A program made the translations under genes and the position numbers. 64,000 nucleotides of DNA from Molanna angustata (Eukaryota > Arthropoda > Insecta > Trichoptera > Molannidae), in the NCBI GenBank assembly GCA_963576475.1, contig OY754977.1, positions 15,300,943 through 15,364,942 on the forward strand, given 5' to 3'. The notes beneath the pieces are model-generated. The model had not been told where the DNA came from. It did no database searches and saw only the letters and a program-made list of their open reading frames with translations. Shown in pieces: positions 1 through 13,397 of this stretch. Positions within the stretch are counted from its first letter, which is position 1. Every line of letters begins with the position of its first letter.

Positions 1-382
1 CTTAACCTGATGCGTTAATGCAACGTCATATCATATTTTTCCAAGTATTTTGTTCTTCTTTAATTTATAAAAAAAAATATTGCTCTATACCTTATATTTT
101 TTTAGAAATTTAAGATAAATGTCTAAAATCGGGGTATGCTTATTATTTTCCTACAAGAATATATACAGAACATAATCAAAAAGTTAAGTTATATTTCTCT
201 TTATTAATATCCAAACTAACTAGGTTATTTTTATCAAAATGATTCGTTTAGTAATAATGATGGTTTATCAAATTGAAAAAATAGGTACGTTGGCAGCAGT
301 CACCCTCTTAATAAAGTATTTACTTAAAAATTGATACGCTCGATGTGAACCTACACAAAAAAAACAAATTAAAATTCCAATA

Positions 383-434
383 TAATAATAATCAACACTT
401 CCTTGCACCCTGCGCAATGTCGCGTTTTTTGTTG
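383..434 (-). mobile_element. SINE A, 3' tail fragment
   Basis: The segment reads (TAA)n followed by AACACTTCCTTGCACCCTGC. This is the antisense 3' end of a SINE that is seen nearly whole at 31.4 kb and 20.0 kb. The tRNA-like head is missing, so this is a truncated copy. Confidence 0.65.
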
Positions 435-660
435 TGTATAAAAATTTTATATTTTATTTTACATACATGTACGCCATAAGACATTAAACATGTCATATTG
501 ATAAGTTGGTGTAAACAATAACAACGTTGATACAAGAGCAAAAATAAATGTAGAAACATTAAAAACACACACTATACAGAGATAACACAAATAAGTAGTA
601 AAAGAAGAGACAATAAGCAAATAAAAAAAGTCATATTCAAAAAAATAAAGCAAATACTAA

Positions 661-706
661 CGTTATCATTTACGATAACCAGCCTTGATTAACGTAAATG
701 ATAACG
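661..706. repeat. 14-bp inverted repeat (hairpin)
   Basis: CGTTATCATTTACG at 661-674 is perfectly complemented by CGTAAATGATAACG at 693-706, with an 18-nt loop. No coding sequence or known element is attached. Confidence 0.6.
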
Positions 707-884
707 TAAGTATATTATACTTTTGGAGCGGGGCTGTGGATGCACCCACGTGAGTGAATCCCAATAGGAGAACACTGAAAAAAATATTATAACAACCGAA
801 CTGACTACCTGCGTTTTAGCCAAACCTTTGTTAACAGTAATAAAATTTTATCTATTTATGACTGTACTATTTGGCTATGTGCAT

Positions 885-916
885 AAAACATTTGGTTGCA
901 CAAAACCAAATGTTTT
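885..916. repeat. 13-bp hairpin
   Basis: AAAACATTTGGTT and its exact complement AACCAAATGTTTT flank a 6-nt loop. It has no neighbouring gene, so reading it as a terminator would be unsupported in a eukaryotic genome. Confidence 0.55.
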
Positions 917-984
917 GTAGTCACTATATAGTTAATTTTAACATGAAATTCTGTTACTATTAACAAAAAAATTTCAGTGAAGAT

Positions 985-1190
985 CTATCCCATTGTCACA
1001 CGATGTAGACTGAACCTCGTAAAATGGGGGTACCTATTCGAAGATGACATCCTATGGGACTGCGGCGCAATCCAGGATCAGAGTCCTACTTCTGATATGC
1101 CCACTGATGGGAGAAGGATGCACCTCTGGCGTCCTGATTGTGACGAATGGTAGGGCGATGGTTGTCTCCGATTGGAGTGGTAGGGTTTAA
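985..1190 (+). pseudogene. LINE reverse transcriptase C-terminal fragment (family J1)
   Basis: The + strand encodes pieces of the C-terminal tail seen in the better copy at 15.2 kb. VTRCRLNLVKWG is followed by DCGAIQDQS, then, after a frameshift, LICPLMGEGC and an ending SDWSGRV with a TAA stop. The CxCG...H...C cysteine/histidine pattern is typical of the tail of Jockey/CR1-type LINE ORF2 proteins. Frameshifts and a lost histidine context mark it as dead. No RT core is present, in keeping with 5' truncation during insertion. Confidence 0.7.
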
Positions 1191-3574
1191 ACCAACCGGA
1201 CACGTAAACTAACTATCTAACTAACCAGCCTTTTAAACCATTGAACCAATTTCAATCATATGAGAAAATAATTCTCAAAGTTTAAGAAATCGGACTACAA
1301 GAACATGATGTGTAGGTAGGTACTAACAACCATTGTTTTTAGTACCTATTATTGACCGCCATGGCAAATTGGTAATTTGTTTTACTTTCGTCCCTGTTCT
1401 CATGCATACATACAAAGCATCACAGCATATACCACAATGTGGGGTAACCAGCGACGGGTGTGCGGATATGCATTATCTTATTCACAAAAGGAAGCATGAC
1501 ACGTGCGTGTATGCCCACACTCTTAGGCTGGTGAACCTCATTGCTGAATTTTGTGAGATGTTGATTTGCCTTTTTTTCGATTACCCCGCTCTTACGGGAC
1601 ACCCAAAACGATCATAATAGAAAAGAGTGGAACCACTATTCTTAGCCGGTGTCTCACAGCAAAATCCATTTTATGCAATTTATTTTTATCTGGACATTTT
1701 ACAATGGTTAGTTTGAAAGAATTACTATTAGGGAATCTTATAATTACCTATATGTATATCTTATATAATCACTAACACAAACGTGTATGACATTCAAAAT
1801 CATCGACCGAATGCACAAGAACATTGACATTAATATGCATAATCAAATTACTTAAAGTAAGCTATAAGAGGACACTGTTGGTTTTAATCCTTCACATTTC
1901 AAAAGATCTGAAGTCAATGACAATCCGCGTGTGTGAATTTTCTATTCACATTCGTCGATTGTACTTTTTGCTCTATGTTACCGACAATGTCAATGATCTA
2001 GGTGGCTCCATTAGCTACTTTTCATGCTATGCATTTTTGGTCTTGTCGCTTACTTTGCGTTTTATGAAGGGCCGTTTACACTCCCCAAATCCAGAGTGTT
2101 AGTGGTGGTGATAGTAGCGAAATAAAAAAATATGCAAAAAAAATATTTGTTCTTTGAAAGACTGCAAATCTGCACCTATCATTCATCTCTCATTATATTG
2201 AAAAAAAGGTTTGTCTCATTGTGGAGTAGTTTTTGTATGTAGATAATATCATAAAATACTGAATGTATATTTTTCCCGACAAGGAAAAAAGTCCTATGTT
2301 TGCATATATGGAATGATAAAAAATATTCGAATTTATTTTATTGTTTTGTCTGTTGGTTTATTGTCGCTGTTGTCTACTCAAAGTAAATAAATGAATAACT
2401 ATAATGATAAGATAAAAATTTAATACACGTGTAGATTGTACGTTGCAAAGCTAGTCATAATTTTGTATTACCTACCGTCATTAGTGCAATAATTCGCCGT
2501 ATACCTATTGTTTTTGTTTTGTTTTCTCTCAATCTTTTATTTTTAATCTTAACTTCCTACTTTTTGATCATTCGCGAAAATCGTCGTTTTCCGGGATGTA
2601 TATTTTTTTACACAATCTTTTGGTTAAGTAATCCATCATGGCAGCCTGCTTTATACTATATATCGTTGTATCTGATTCTTACCAGAATGATATAAGTATA
2701 TTTGTAATAAGTTCAAATTGTGCGAAATCCAGTAAACTATTTCAGTGTTGTGATTTATTGTGATGCAACATTTATATTAATACAATGGATGAGATGTATT
2801 GTAAGTGTGATGTGGGAAAAATCTCACTACTTACCTTTTTTGTCCATATTATATTAAAACATGACTTGAATTAGTTATTTTACATTTCCTAGTTTTTTCT
2901 ATCGCTCAAGCGTTCATGTGAATGTTAAGTTTTTTGTATATTTATTTTTTGAGCTTCCTATTAATCATAGTCTCTCGAAGGTCGCGTCATATTGCAGCAC
3001 AATATGCACTTTCCTTCTCCATTCCTTCCCATCTGCACCGAGGTGAACAGCATCCTGGAGTGTTTATACTATTTGTCTGGTCTGGTCGGTTAATCGCATG
3101 GATGTCCTTCCTCTGGCTTGTCTTTCAAAAGTACATATTTCGGACCATTATGAGTTTTTTCCAGTAATTCTTTCTTAAAAAATATGCTTTATTTATTTAC
3201 AATTTTTGGGAGACTTATAGCTATACATTACAGTTTTACATTTAAGATATTAATTACTTAAACAGCCAATTATTAGTCTCCGCTGATAGGCCATACCATC
3301 AGTTGCAACTTAGCACTAAGAACATTTCTCGCCCCTGTAATAATACACTGGAATACTGGAATTCTGGTGAGTTAAGTATTGAATTATTTATATTGTTACA
3401 AACACGCCAAAGAAATTAATTTTATATGATGTGCATTAATCACAAAAATTAAGAAGCTTTAATAATCTGCCAATTAAGAATCGTCTGTCTTCAATCTAGA
3501 TTTAGGACAGCCTTAATTTTATTGAACACATACTTAATTAATAAAATGAAATTAGAAGGGATCCTGATTCCTGA
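1191..3574. other. Non-coding stretch with one dispersed repeat
   Basis: AT-rich sequence. Apart from repeat T at 1414-1570 I see no coding sequence, RNA gene or element end. The longest open frames here (at most 94 codons) have no recognisable motif. Confidence 0.6.
1414..1570. repeat. Dispersed repeat T, copy 1
   Basis: It shares ordered blocks with 18124-18256: a CATCACAGCATAT-like start, ACATGCGTGTATACCCACAC-like core, and GGTGAACNTTGTGAGATGT-like end. The blocks lie in the same order with small gaps. It is probably the 3' end of a retroelement, but no protein motif is left. Confidence 0.5.
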
Positions 3575-3740
3575 TTACCTCGAGAAACTAATAGTGGGAA
3601 GTGTAAAGAGTAGAAGATCCAGAGGTCGATCACCGATCCGGTGGAGTAACCTAGTCCGCTAAAGGATCTTCGATTTTTGAAGCACATCGGTCTGCCCAAG
3701 ATCGTCCTACATGGAAGAAGATATTCGAGTGTCATGAGGC
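3575..3740 (+). pseudogene. LINE C-terminal remnant (RSRGRSP-RW motif)
   Basis: Translation on + gives LEKLIVGSVKSRRSRGRSPI followed by RWSNLVR and then stops. The sequence [KR]RSRGRSPxRW just before the end is a hallmark of the C-terminus of many insect LINE ORF2 proteins. A related short piece lies at 52.45 kb. Stops interrupt it after about 30 residues, so it is a relic. Confidence 0.6.
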
Positions 3741-3940
3741 TAAAGAAGTGTTAGAAACAATCTGTTTTCCTATATTTGTACGAGTTGATATAAAGAAGCT
3801 ATGCTGAGCTAAGTTATATAACTACACGCTACACAAACTGGTTCGAGGATTGTCTTTACATTGCATCTCATTATACGACAAACAAACTTTAAAACATTTA
3901 TCTTTTTTTGTTAGATTAATTTCAAAGAAGAAAACTTGAT

Positions 3941-4035
3941 TTTGTATTTTATTTGATTTGTATTTATATTTTTGTATTTTATTTGATTTGTATTTTGTAT
4001 TTTATGTATTTGTATTTGTATTTTATTTGATTTGT
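3941..4035. repeat. Degenerate TTTGTATTTTATTTGA minisatellite
   Basis: Imperfect tandem copies of TGTATTTTATTTGATTTG occur about four times, with partial units between them. It is low-complexity AT sequence. Confidence 0.75.
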
Positions 4036-4464
4036 GACTCAAGTCAAATAATATTGTTATGTATACTGAGTATGTACGTTGGGAAGACCAAGAACAAATT
4101 TTAATGTCAAACTGCTACATAACATAAATGACAACAACGGGTGTGCATATTATGGTAGAAATAATATTAGAATAATAACATATCAAAATTTACTGTATCG
4201 GTTTATACTTTTGTATTTAAGATATTAGTAACTATGTAGGTAATATTGTAATTTGTTGTGTTGTGATGTCTAGTGTCCGTTCTAATATTTTTTTTTTTGT
4301 AAACACATAACTATGTAAAACCAAAATGTCAAATATTTGGCTTGGAAAAATTGTAAACTGCTAGCCCTAGAACAGGGTTACTTAGTTGGGCAGCAGTTAT
4401 CTTCATAATAGTCTTTGTGATAAATGTATGAAAAAATAAAATAAATAAAATATTTGGAAGGTTA

Positions 4465-4545
4465 CTTTTCGAAAGGGGGGCGGTGAGTGTTTCTCTTTTC
4501 GAAAAGGAGGCGGTGATTATTTTTTTTTTGCAAAGGGGTGGTAGA
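4465..4545. repeat. Three spaced GC-rich units (TTTCGAAAGGGGGCGGTGA-like)
   Basis: Near-identical 22-bp words at 4465-4486 and 4495-4516, and a decayed third at 4523-4545, each holding GGNGGCGGTGA. They are about 30 bp apart in an otherwise AT-rich tract. Function unknown. Confidence 0.55.
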
Positions 4546-4946
4546 CCAGAGATGTTTGGTAATCTCTGAATTTTATGAAGTGAACTAGGTACTGTTTTCA
4601 TATTTTGTAGATCAAGGTCTCGTTTCAGGCAATTTGAATTCTTTTATATGAATATATATTTTTTACTTACATACTTTATAATTAATGAATTACCTACTCA
4701 AATAATAATATTGTTTATCATAGCTAGCGTAAACAATACTAAGATTAATAATAATATATTTCGCGTTTTGTTTTGCGTTGGTAAACATCGTGTTTTTTGT
4801 TTTTTTTTTCAAGTTAAGTATTGTGAAGGTCAATACCATAATACTATTTTCACTAAGTTCACATTGTTATGTAATAATTATCATGATTAATAATTAATTA
4901 ATTATGAAAAATAAATTAACTTAACCAGAAATAGTGTATGGAGTAC

Positions 4947-6479
<1,533 letters not shown>

Positions 6480-6985
6480 TGGTTTGAGAAGACATTTGGT
6501 ATCTCGGAGGATGTCTAGAAAAACTAAAATCACAATTTACAAAACTTTGCTATGTCCCGTACTAACTTTGGTTCTGATTGCTGGGTATTGAGTAAAAAAA
6601 TATGAATTATTTGAACTAGTGTTCGAGAGAAAAATACTGGTAAACGGAGCAGGTAAACGGAGCTTGGCACAACGACGAGATCTACAATATTTATAATGAG
6701 CCCAACATTGTTCAGGTGATAAAAAAGGGAGGCTGCGATGAGCAGGACACGTGGAAAGAATGGGCGATGAAAGAGTGCCAAAGAGGATCCTGTACATTAA
6801 GCCCCAAGGTAGACGAAACGTTTGTAGACCCATGCTACCAGGGCTGAATGACGTGCATCGGGATGTGTATAGGCTGTTGGTGTAAGGGGTTGCAGGGGTG
6901 CATACCAGGATAGAGAGAGATGGTGAGGAATGCTGGAGGAGGCCAAGGCTCGCAACGGGCTGTGGAGCCATTCATGATGATGAAA
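6480..6985 (+). pseudogene. LINE ORF2 C-terminal pseudogene (AGHVERM family)
   Basis: Read across frames on +, the piece gives KTKITIYKTLLCPVLTLV, FERKILVNG, YNEPNIVQVIKKGRLR then a TGA where W is expected, and AGHVERMGDERVPKRIL. This order (thumb region with ITIYKTLxRPVLTYG, FERKILR, then RWAGHVxRM) is the standard end of RTE/Jockey-like ORF2 proteins in insects. At least two frameshifts and one nonsense mutation make it non-functional. The open frames on the opposite strand at 6530-6991 are its shadows. Confidence 0.8.
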
Positions 6986-8122
6986 TATCAAACACTCAAC
7001 TGTACCCCGATATACTCTATATTCGTTCTTTTAGTAAACACGTGAACGTCAAAAAAAATAATATTATCGATGTTCACGGTGCCACAGATCATTTAACCTT
7101 CCCAAATTGATGCTAATCATTCAATGTCATGTATATTTCACATTCATTAAACTATTCATATAATTTATACGGCCAAAGACAAAATCACGCATCCGTCCTA
7201 GAAAACTGATCTAGGTTACTTGTTATTTAATTATTAGGACTATGTTGGAGCTTTTGTTTCCGAGATATATTTCATAGATGTATTTAAGAGTCTATAATTA
7301 AAAGTAAACCACTTTTTGATTCAACGTGAATTTTACTATGTGCGATACTACATAGCTTATGACTATTTTGACAATTTTAACTTATATTTATAGATTAATT
7401 ATGTAGGAGGAGCTTACAGGTTCTTGTGATTGCTAATTTAAAACTATTGATATTAGGTATACAATGCAAAAATGAAATAAATTTACTTTACTCTGGTTGG
7501 TTGAGACTATTTATTTATTGACCAATCCCTATTTATATAATTAGTGAAATTGAATATAATGAATTGATTTATGGTAATGGCTGGTTTTTTTCGGTGTAAC
7601 GGTACATGGTATTGTGCCCTAATGGACAGTGAAATGCATTAAGTGCTTACAATATTAGGGATTATTTCTTAAACTTTTGTAGATATGTAGGTATTCTTGG
7701 TGGAGTACACAGTGGAGTAGTATGATGGGCGTATCTGAAACAATTAAAAAAGGTTTGCGGCAAAATCAAATCAAAGAGTGGATCGCGATCTCCCTCGATG
7801 TTCTTTTATGACAATGACATTAGGATTTTTAAGTGCTTGGAAATTTCTAACTGCTCTAATATATTTAGCCTTAAACCTTTCTTAGCAAAGTGTAGAGGAA
7901 TAGGTGAATTTGTTGGACTGATTGTATGATTATTTTCTATGAGGCACTCCAATCTGCTGAACGTCCAACACTTTCCACCCCTACCCATCACACAATTTTT
8001 CAATTCGTCGTTCCAAGTACAATCAACAAGACTATGGAATAGTCTTAAGTCCGGATATTGCGTCGTCTAACTCACTTTGTATATTCATGAAAAAACAAAA
8101 TAAGGAATGTTTATCCCAAAAC
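6986..8122. other. Non-coding stretch
   Basis: AT-rich sequence in which I see no protein motif, RNA gene or repeat end. Confidence 0.5.
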
Positions 8123-8280
8123 ACCTGCCCCCCTAGACAATGTGTCATTTAGCTCAAGAAAAGATAACAATGTATGGAAGTGACAATTGCCAGTCACGTG
8201 ACAACTGTCACTTCCATACATAGTGTTATCTATTCTTGTTTCTTTTCTTGAGCTAAATGACACATTGTTTAGGGGTGCTG
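8123..8280. mobile_element. Foldback MITE-like element
   Basis: The left arm (AGACAATGTGTCATTTAGCT... to about 8184) is mirrored by the right arm (8200-8276), so nearly the whole 150 bp folds on itself. The centre is GTCACGTGAC. The right arm carries about 12 extra bases next to TCTTGTTTC. No coding capacity. Clear target duplications were not found. Confidence 0.75.
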
Positions 8281-8799
8281 ATCCCGAAATCCTCTCCCTG
8301 TCCATGCCCAATCCTTTTTCTTCTGCTGTGAAGTGTTTTTTTGTTTATTAATCTTTTCACTATTGTGATGTATATTTTTTTCACTTTCATTCTTTTCTTG
8401 ATGTAGATACAATATACATACATACATAATTTTTATCATACTTCCAACTGGATTAGTTGGAAGAATTGGCTGAACAACAATAAGACCGCCTGTGTGCACT
8501 ATATTTGTTTATATTGTGTACAAATGTTTAATTGTAAATTTATTTTGAAACAATGTATAATAATAATGATATTATAAGATCGTCTGTGTTTGAAATCATA
8601 TTAAATCTACTTGTGTCTTTAAATAGCCACTGACATGTTTTGTTTTGTTTTTCGTGGTTGTCCTTACACTGGACTAACCTGTTCATTTTTTTATATACAC
8701 GATCACAAATTGCTGAATCATGCTCATTTTGATTCATAGATTATTACTTATTCCTATTTCGAAGCAGGCTCTCCAAAAGCTATTCATTAAACACTGAAT

Positions 8800-8850
8800 T
8801 ATTATGATTTCACCAGAAATCGAACCGGTGACCTATGAGTTAGATAATAT
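8800..8850 (-). mobile_element. Possible SINE head (tRNA-like B box)
   Basis: On the - strand the segment reads CATAGGTCACCGGTTCGATT, containing a GGTTCGATT B-box-like word. A similar antisense block (CATAGGTTCCGGATTCGATT) lies at 33.58 kb. No A box or complete cloverleaf is visible, so the call is weak. Confidence 0.3.
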
Positions 8851-8959
8851 CTAATTGTAGGTCATAAAGAATCACCATCATTAATAAATGCCGCTGCTGC
8901 ATACCAAAGATCTTATGTATTTTTTTTGTTTATCATCAATTTGTATCAAACTGTTTTCA

Positions 8960-9167
8960 ATATTTATTTATTACTTCTAGGGCAACTAACAGTTACTATG
9001 TCAAATATTGATTTAACACACACCCAATAACTAGTTGCTACATTCTGGAGGCTTACTATATTCCAATATCCAGATTGCAAAACAATTAAAAACTGTGTTT
9101 CCACCGGGAATCGAACCCGGGACCTTTCGATCAGCAGTCAGATATGCCAACTGAGCCACGAAGGCCT
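8960..9167 (-). mobile_element. SINE B, near full length
   Basis: On the - strand the head reads GGCCTTCGTGGCTCAGTTGG (A-box region) and then GGTTCGATTCCCGGTGG (B box). It is followed by a body ending near GGGTGTGTGTTAAATCAATA and an A/T-rich tail. The same body follows the same head at 56.44 kb on +. The tRNA-like head is attached to a conserved tail and found more than once, so this is a SINE and not a tRNA gene. Confidence 0.85.
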
Positions 9168-9599
9168 ACAATATATACCAAAATTGATACGCAAAAAAGT
9201 AATCTAAAGTTGTAATACTAAGTTATTTATTTTAATTGACTTGTTCGCAAAATGACTTACCTACAACAATGTTTTAATTGCCTTTGTATGCTTTTTATTT
9301 ATGACGCATTTAGTACAGTACATATCATATACGTATCGTTATAGATAATTCCGTGAAACTTGGATATTAATCATCGAGTTTATAATATTTTTTTTAAATA
9401 TTCATAAAGCCGACTATCCAGTTTGTACTATTTACATAGTCACTCATGTGTAAATGGTTAACTTTATTTATAATCATTTGGTTCTTGTGATCGGATTAGG
9501 ATGTATCTTTGCTAAGAAAGTTCGTACATATTGATTATATAACAATTTTTTTTAAACAATATGGATTATCAAAATAATATTAAAAAGGCCAAGTGAGAA

Positions 9600-9870
9600 A
9601 TCGTGTCATTATTTCGCCGGCTCGACGTAATGCTCGCCCAATTAGCTTGAAGAACCTGCGCGGTATTCTGATTGGAGCGAAATACGTATGACATTCGACA
9701 GGTGAATTTATTCGCAAAGTTTTATGCGGCATATCGAGGTGGTGTTAGACATAAAGCGACGCGTACACACATTCGTTCGTTTCACAGATGAATGACAGCT
9801 CCTGATACGTAACTTTCACTTAACACTCTGTGATACGCAAAGATAACACGTGAATGGGAATAAGGCCCCT
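9600..9870 (+). mobile_element. Harbinger-derived non-autonomous relic
   Basis: The block GGTATTCTGATTGG ... GACATTCGACAGGTGAAT ... GCGGCATATCGAGG closely follows the subterminal sequence of the large Harbinger at 42555-42645. The right edge GGGAATAAGGCCCC matches that element's inverted terminal word. There is no transposase. It is probably an internally deleted derivative of the same family. Confidence 0.55.
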
Positions 9871-10239
9871 GGAGGGGTAAATATAAGTGGAAACAAATTG
9901 AAGATGCCTATATCAAGCAGGGGGGAGAGGAGACCCGAGGAAAAAAAATAAAAAATGTAGTGCTTCCAGTAATAGACGTAGACCTCCCCCTGAGACCACC
10001 ACAACTCTCTTTCCTGGACAAACCGCATCCAACCACCTCCAGCCACTCATCTTATGCTCATAAACAGATAAAATATTGAATAAGTTCCACATTATATTGC
10101 TTTTGTTTCAATATAACTTTGAATAAAAATAAATGTTGACATTATGCACTTAGAAAACAAACACAGAAAAACCTACACCAGAAGCAAAAATAAATCGTTA
10201 AACCCTGAAAACAGAAAAATATGGAATGTCTAGGATTAA
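9871..10239. other. Unassigned stretch
   Basis: Moderately GC-rich at 9870-10050 and then AT-rich. No motif is recognised in any frame. Confidence 0.45.
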
Positions 10240-10655
10240 CTCCAAAAGAGAGCTATACGTTCAATATACAGACTTGGTTCTAGGGACTCAATGAGGGACC
10301 TCTTTAAGGAGATTAACATTCTTACAGTTACTAGTCAATATATTTAAGAAAATATAATTTATGTAAGAAAAAACTGTATACTGTCTAAAAATAGAAATTA
10401 AATATATGTACCTAAATATAGATTATCTAAGGTAAATAATTATTTTTTGGGGCAATGTATTAGAATTTACAATAAGATTCCACAGAATATAACAAACTTA
10501 AATGACAGAAAATTTAAATGTCATAGTAAAGAAGCTCTTTTTAGAAAGGCATATTATAGACTGGATCAGTACACAAAAATTTACAATTTAACTATAAATT
10601 ATTGTCGTGAGCCAATCGGCTTTATTAAAAATTATAATAAATAAATAAAAAAACT
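10240..10655 (+). pseudogene. Jockey/CR1-like LINE C-terminal fragment
   Basis: Upstream, RAIRSIYRLGSRDSMRDLFK-like sequence is readable (10250-10310). It is followed at 10447-10644 by an open frame starting MGQCIRIYNKIPQNITNL and continuing KFKCHSKEALFRKAYYRLDQ. The pattern CIRxYNKxPxxI...FK...L..KAYY is the C-terminus of Jockey/CR1-type RTs. It ends in a short (AATA)n tail. The middle part is deleted or decayed (10310-10446). The RT core is absent. Confidence 0.75.
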
Positions 10656-11395
10656 TTATATTATCTAAATATTCGTGAAACAAACGGTAATGTTTTAATT
10701 TTATTCCATATATTATTGGTTCTGTACTATGCTCAGCTATAGATAAATATAAGACTCACTCTGAGTGACCGACTTTACATATTATCGATAATCTTTAATT
10801 AAATTATTTGCGTCTGTAATCGCAGAAACTGTCAGATTTTATCTATCGATATGTTATAACAGTATCGATTGTAAACAAACAATATATCCATAGTCACAAT
10901 ATTCTTTGGTTGCATCATTTTGTAATTTTATGTTATTTTATGGTGATTTGTAAATACCAACTATAGATCATTATGAAGGTATGTACATATATGTATACTT
11001 GATTTTATTATACCCATTATCGTTCCCTTGGCATTGCTTATGAGAATCTACTCTTGTTTTTATTTGAGTAAATCTTTTATTCAATCACCTTTTTATTGTA
11101 AGTATAACTCTAGGTTACTCTATGCTGGAGTACATAATTAGCGACAAAGGTTTATATTTAACATCTTCAATCAAATGTACTCATAGTTACCCATGTTTTA
11201 TTAAAAACAGATTATTAATTAGATATTAAGTATTGCACAATCTACATTATTATTTTTTTGTGTCGTTTTACATTGTGTTTGTTTTGGACTTACTACTCGC
11301 ATATGACATATTATTTTTTAAGAATTTTACAATTATTATTGTACATTTTTGTGTGTGTTAGCGTTTCAAAACTTTAAATAAATAAATAAATAGTC
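10656..11395. other. Non-coding stretch
   Basis: AT-rich. Nothing is recognised apart from an (AAAT)n-like tail at 11375-11392, which could end an older retroelement. Confidence 0.45.
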
Positions 11396-11680
11396 ATGGA
11401 ATATATTAATATCAACGAAATGCTTTCGGTTTCAACCTATAGTTTCAAAAAAATTGAAACAATGCAACAGGATATATTGAAAAATACAACTTCGTTACAC
11501 GTGTTTATAAACTTGTTCAAACTTATAATTTTGTACTTAAAAATTACATTTCGTTTTGAATATAATGTACCTATATTGCTTAATATGATGCCGGCATCTA
11601 TTAAGAAATGCCAAAGCAAAAATAATGTAAAAAGGCTTGTCAAGGAATGGTTATTGAGGTGTGGATTTATATATAATTAA
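11396..11680 (+). pseudogene. Possible LINE C-terminal remnant
   Basis: A 94-codon open frame ends NMMPASIKKCQSKNNVKRLV and then KEWLLRCGFIYN. The [FN]xxxPxxIK....FKxxLKxWLL pattern resembles the last residues of Jockey-type RTs, but the first 60 residues are not recognisable. It could also be a chance frame in AT-rich DNA. Confidence 0.3.
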
Positions 11681-12124
11681 GATCACAAACGATTTTATTT
11701 TTTTTCTCATTTAATTTATTTTTATGATTTTAAAAAGATAACTTTTGTAACATATGTAGTAAGGAGTGTGTGTTTGTTTGGGAGATCATCTTTGTGATAT
11801 TTGTATGTCTCTTTTTACTGTAATGTTGTTTGTTATTTTTCTTGAGAACACGCCGACAAGTCTAGAAATTAGACTTGGCGTGACTCATAATCATGTTTTT
11901 CTTTTTTGTAGTATCATGTTTTTTATTATTTTTCACAGCGATATTTCAAACAACGATTCCAAAATTTAATATTTACTCATAGGAGCTGAATTTGTTCAGG
12001 AAAGATTAATTTATAATCATGGTTAAAATGTTTTTTTGTTTATTTCATCGAGATTCGGTTATGTCAAACGGTGCAATGTTAAACAATGTTATGTAAATCA
12101 TTATACTCCAACTATTTAGTCTAA

Positions 12125-12506
12125 TGCTCGAGATACACGACGACACTTCCACAAATTAATTTTGACACTAGTGTCGATGGTGTTCTCATGGAAAGCAATT
12201 TTATGTATCATCGGTGATTGCTACTAGTTTTCTATCTCAAGTGTATTACAATCACCGTTTATATATGTGTATACAGCGACACGGAAACTACACCTGTAAC
12301 TTGGTGTCGCGACCATTTACACAAGTGAACAGTCGAATGTGAGCTAGTTTCATAGCTCAAGTGTATTTCAAATACAGTTTATATACTGTCTACACAATTT
12401 TTTTTTGGGTTAATTATTAAAATTGGTGGCACCGAAAACTACATCTGCAACTCGGTGTCGAGACGGTGAACACTCGAATGTCTAGTGTCGTCGTGTATCA
12501 CGAGCA
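12125..12506. mobile_element. MITE with 23-bp TIRs and TAA target duplication
   Basis: The two ends begin with TGCTCGNGATACACGACGAC followed by ACT in inverted orientation, with one mismatch in 23 bp. The 3-bp word TAA flanks both sides (12122-12124 and 12507-12509), which fits PIF/Harbinger (Tourist-like) insertion. Inside, two related halves (GCTCAAGTGTATT... and ...GGTGTCGNGAC) suggest an internal duplication. 382 bp, non-coding. Its ends differ from those of the large Harbinger at 42.4 kb. Confidence 0.8.
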
Positions 12507-12509
12507 TAA

Positions 12510-13397
12510 GACACATTATACGCTCAGTATATAAGAGGTTGTGAAAAAATTTGAATCAGTTGCATAACCTTTGTTTTCAATAGATGGAACGGATTTGATA
12601 ATACAAATATGCCGGTGTACTCCGCACAATCCATCCAGCTCATGGCTTTTTATATTCTGTTTGTGGCCTCAAAATCATCGCCTATTATTCTATTCAAGGT
12701 TGTAAATACAAGTTGATGGAGTTCACACATTACGAAAATTGAAATGCGTTGTTCCGAAAAAGAGTCACGCGTTATATTGAATGATGTATAACTATACCTA
12801 TAACACATTCGTTTATTTCAAGGTGAAACAGAAAATTCAATCAATTTGTTGCATCATAAAAATATACATTAGGGCTACATTTTTTCATCACCGCGAACTT
12901 TTTTTAACCTTCGGTGTACTAAACCAGTTATGTTAACTCACATTTACAACTGTTCATTTTACGTTCCAGTGTTTCCCAACTGGTAGTTTGTTTGCTTAGA
13001 TGTAACCTCACTTTTGAATATTTTTTTTTATTTAGTTGACAAAAAGAATGCCATGCTTTTACAGGGAAACCTAAACTGGCATGGCATGAAAAATAACAAC
13101 AAACATAATCACAAATAAATACAAGATCACAATTTAAAAAAATACAGTTTATGCAATACATAATACAATTTAAAAATAAAACATTATAAAATTCAGAAAT
13201 TTGTTTTTACTGATATTGAAGACGTCAAATTTGCTCGACAAAATGTTGAACATAATAAATTTAACATACAGATTTAACATAAAGTTAACATAATAATTGT
13301 TTACAGTTTCTTTTGTTTTCTCCAGTCCACAGATAAAGGTACCTTCTCGTATAAGGGTAGGAAAAAGTTGCATTACTAGTTACATGTTACACTAAAA
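12510..13397. other. Non-coding stretch
   Basis: AT-rich. A short inverted ATGCCATGC/GCATGGCAT pair is visible near 13050-13090. No coding motif. Confidence 0.45.

Noticed and set aside
885..916. Rho-independent type terminator
   Set aside because: The genome is eukaryotic and no gene ends nearby.
6530..6991. Minus-strand frames of 83 and 144 codons
   Set aside because: Antisense shadows of a LINE relic read on plus.
9090..9167. tRNA gene on the minus strand
   Set aside because: The tRNA-like head is joined to a conserved tail repeated at 56.4 kb, and the cloverleaf is imperfect, so it is SINE B.
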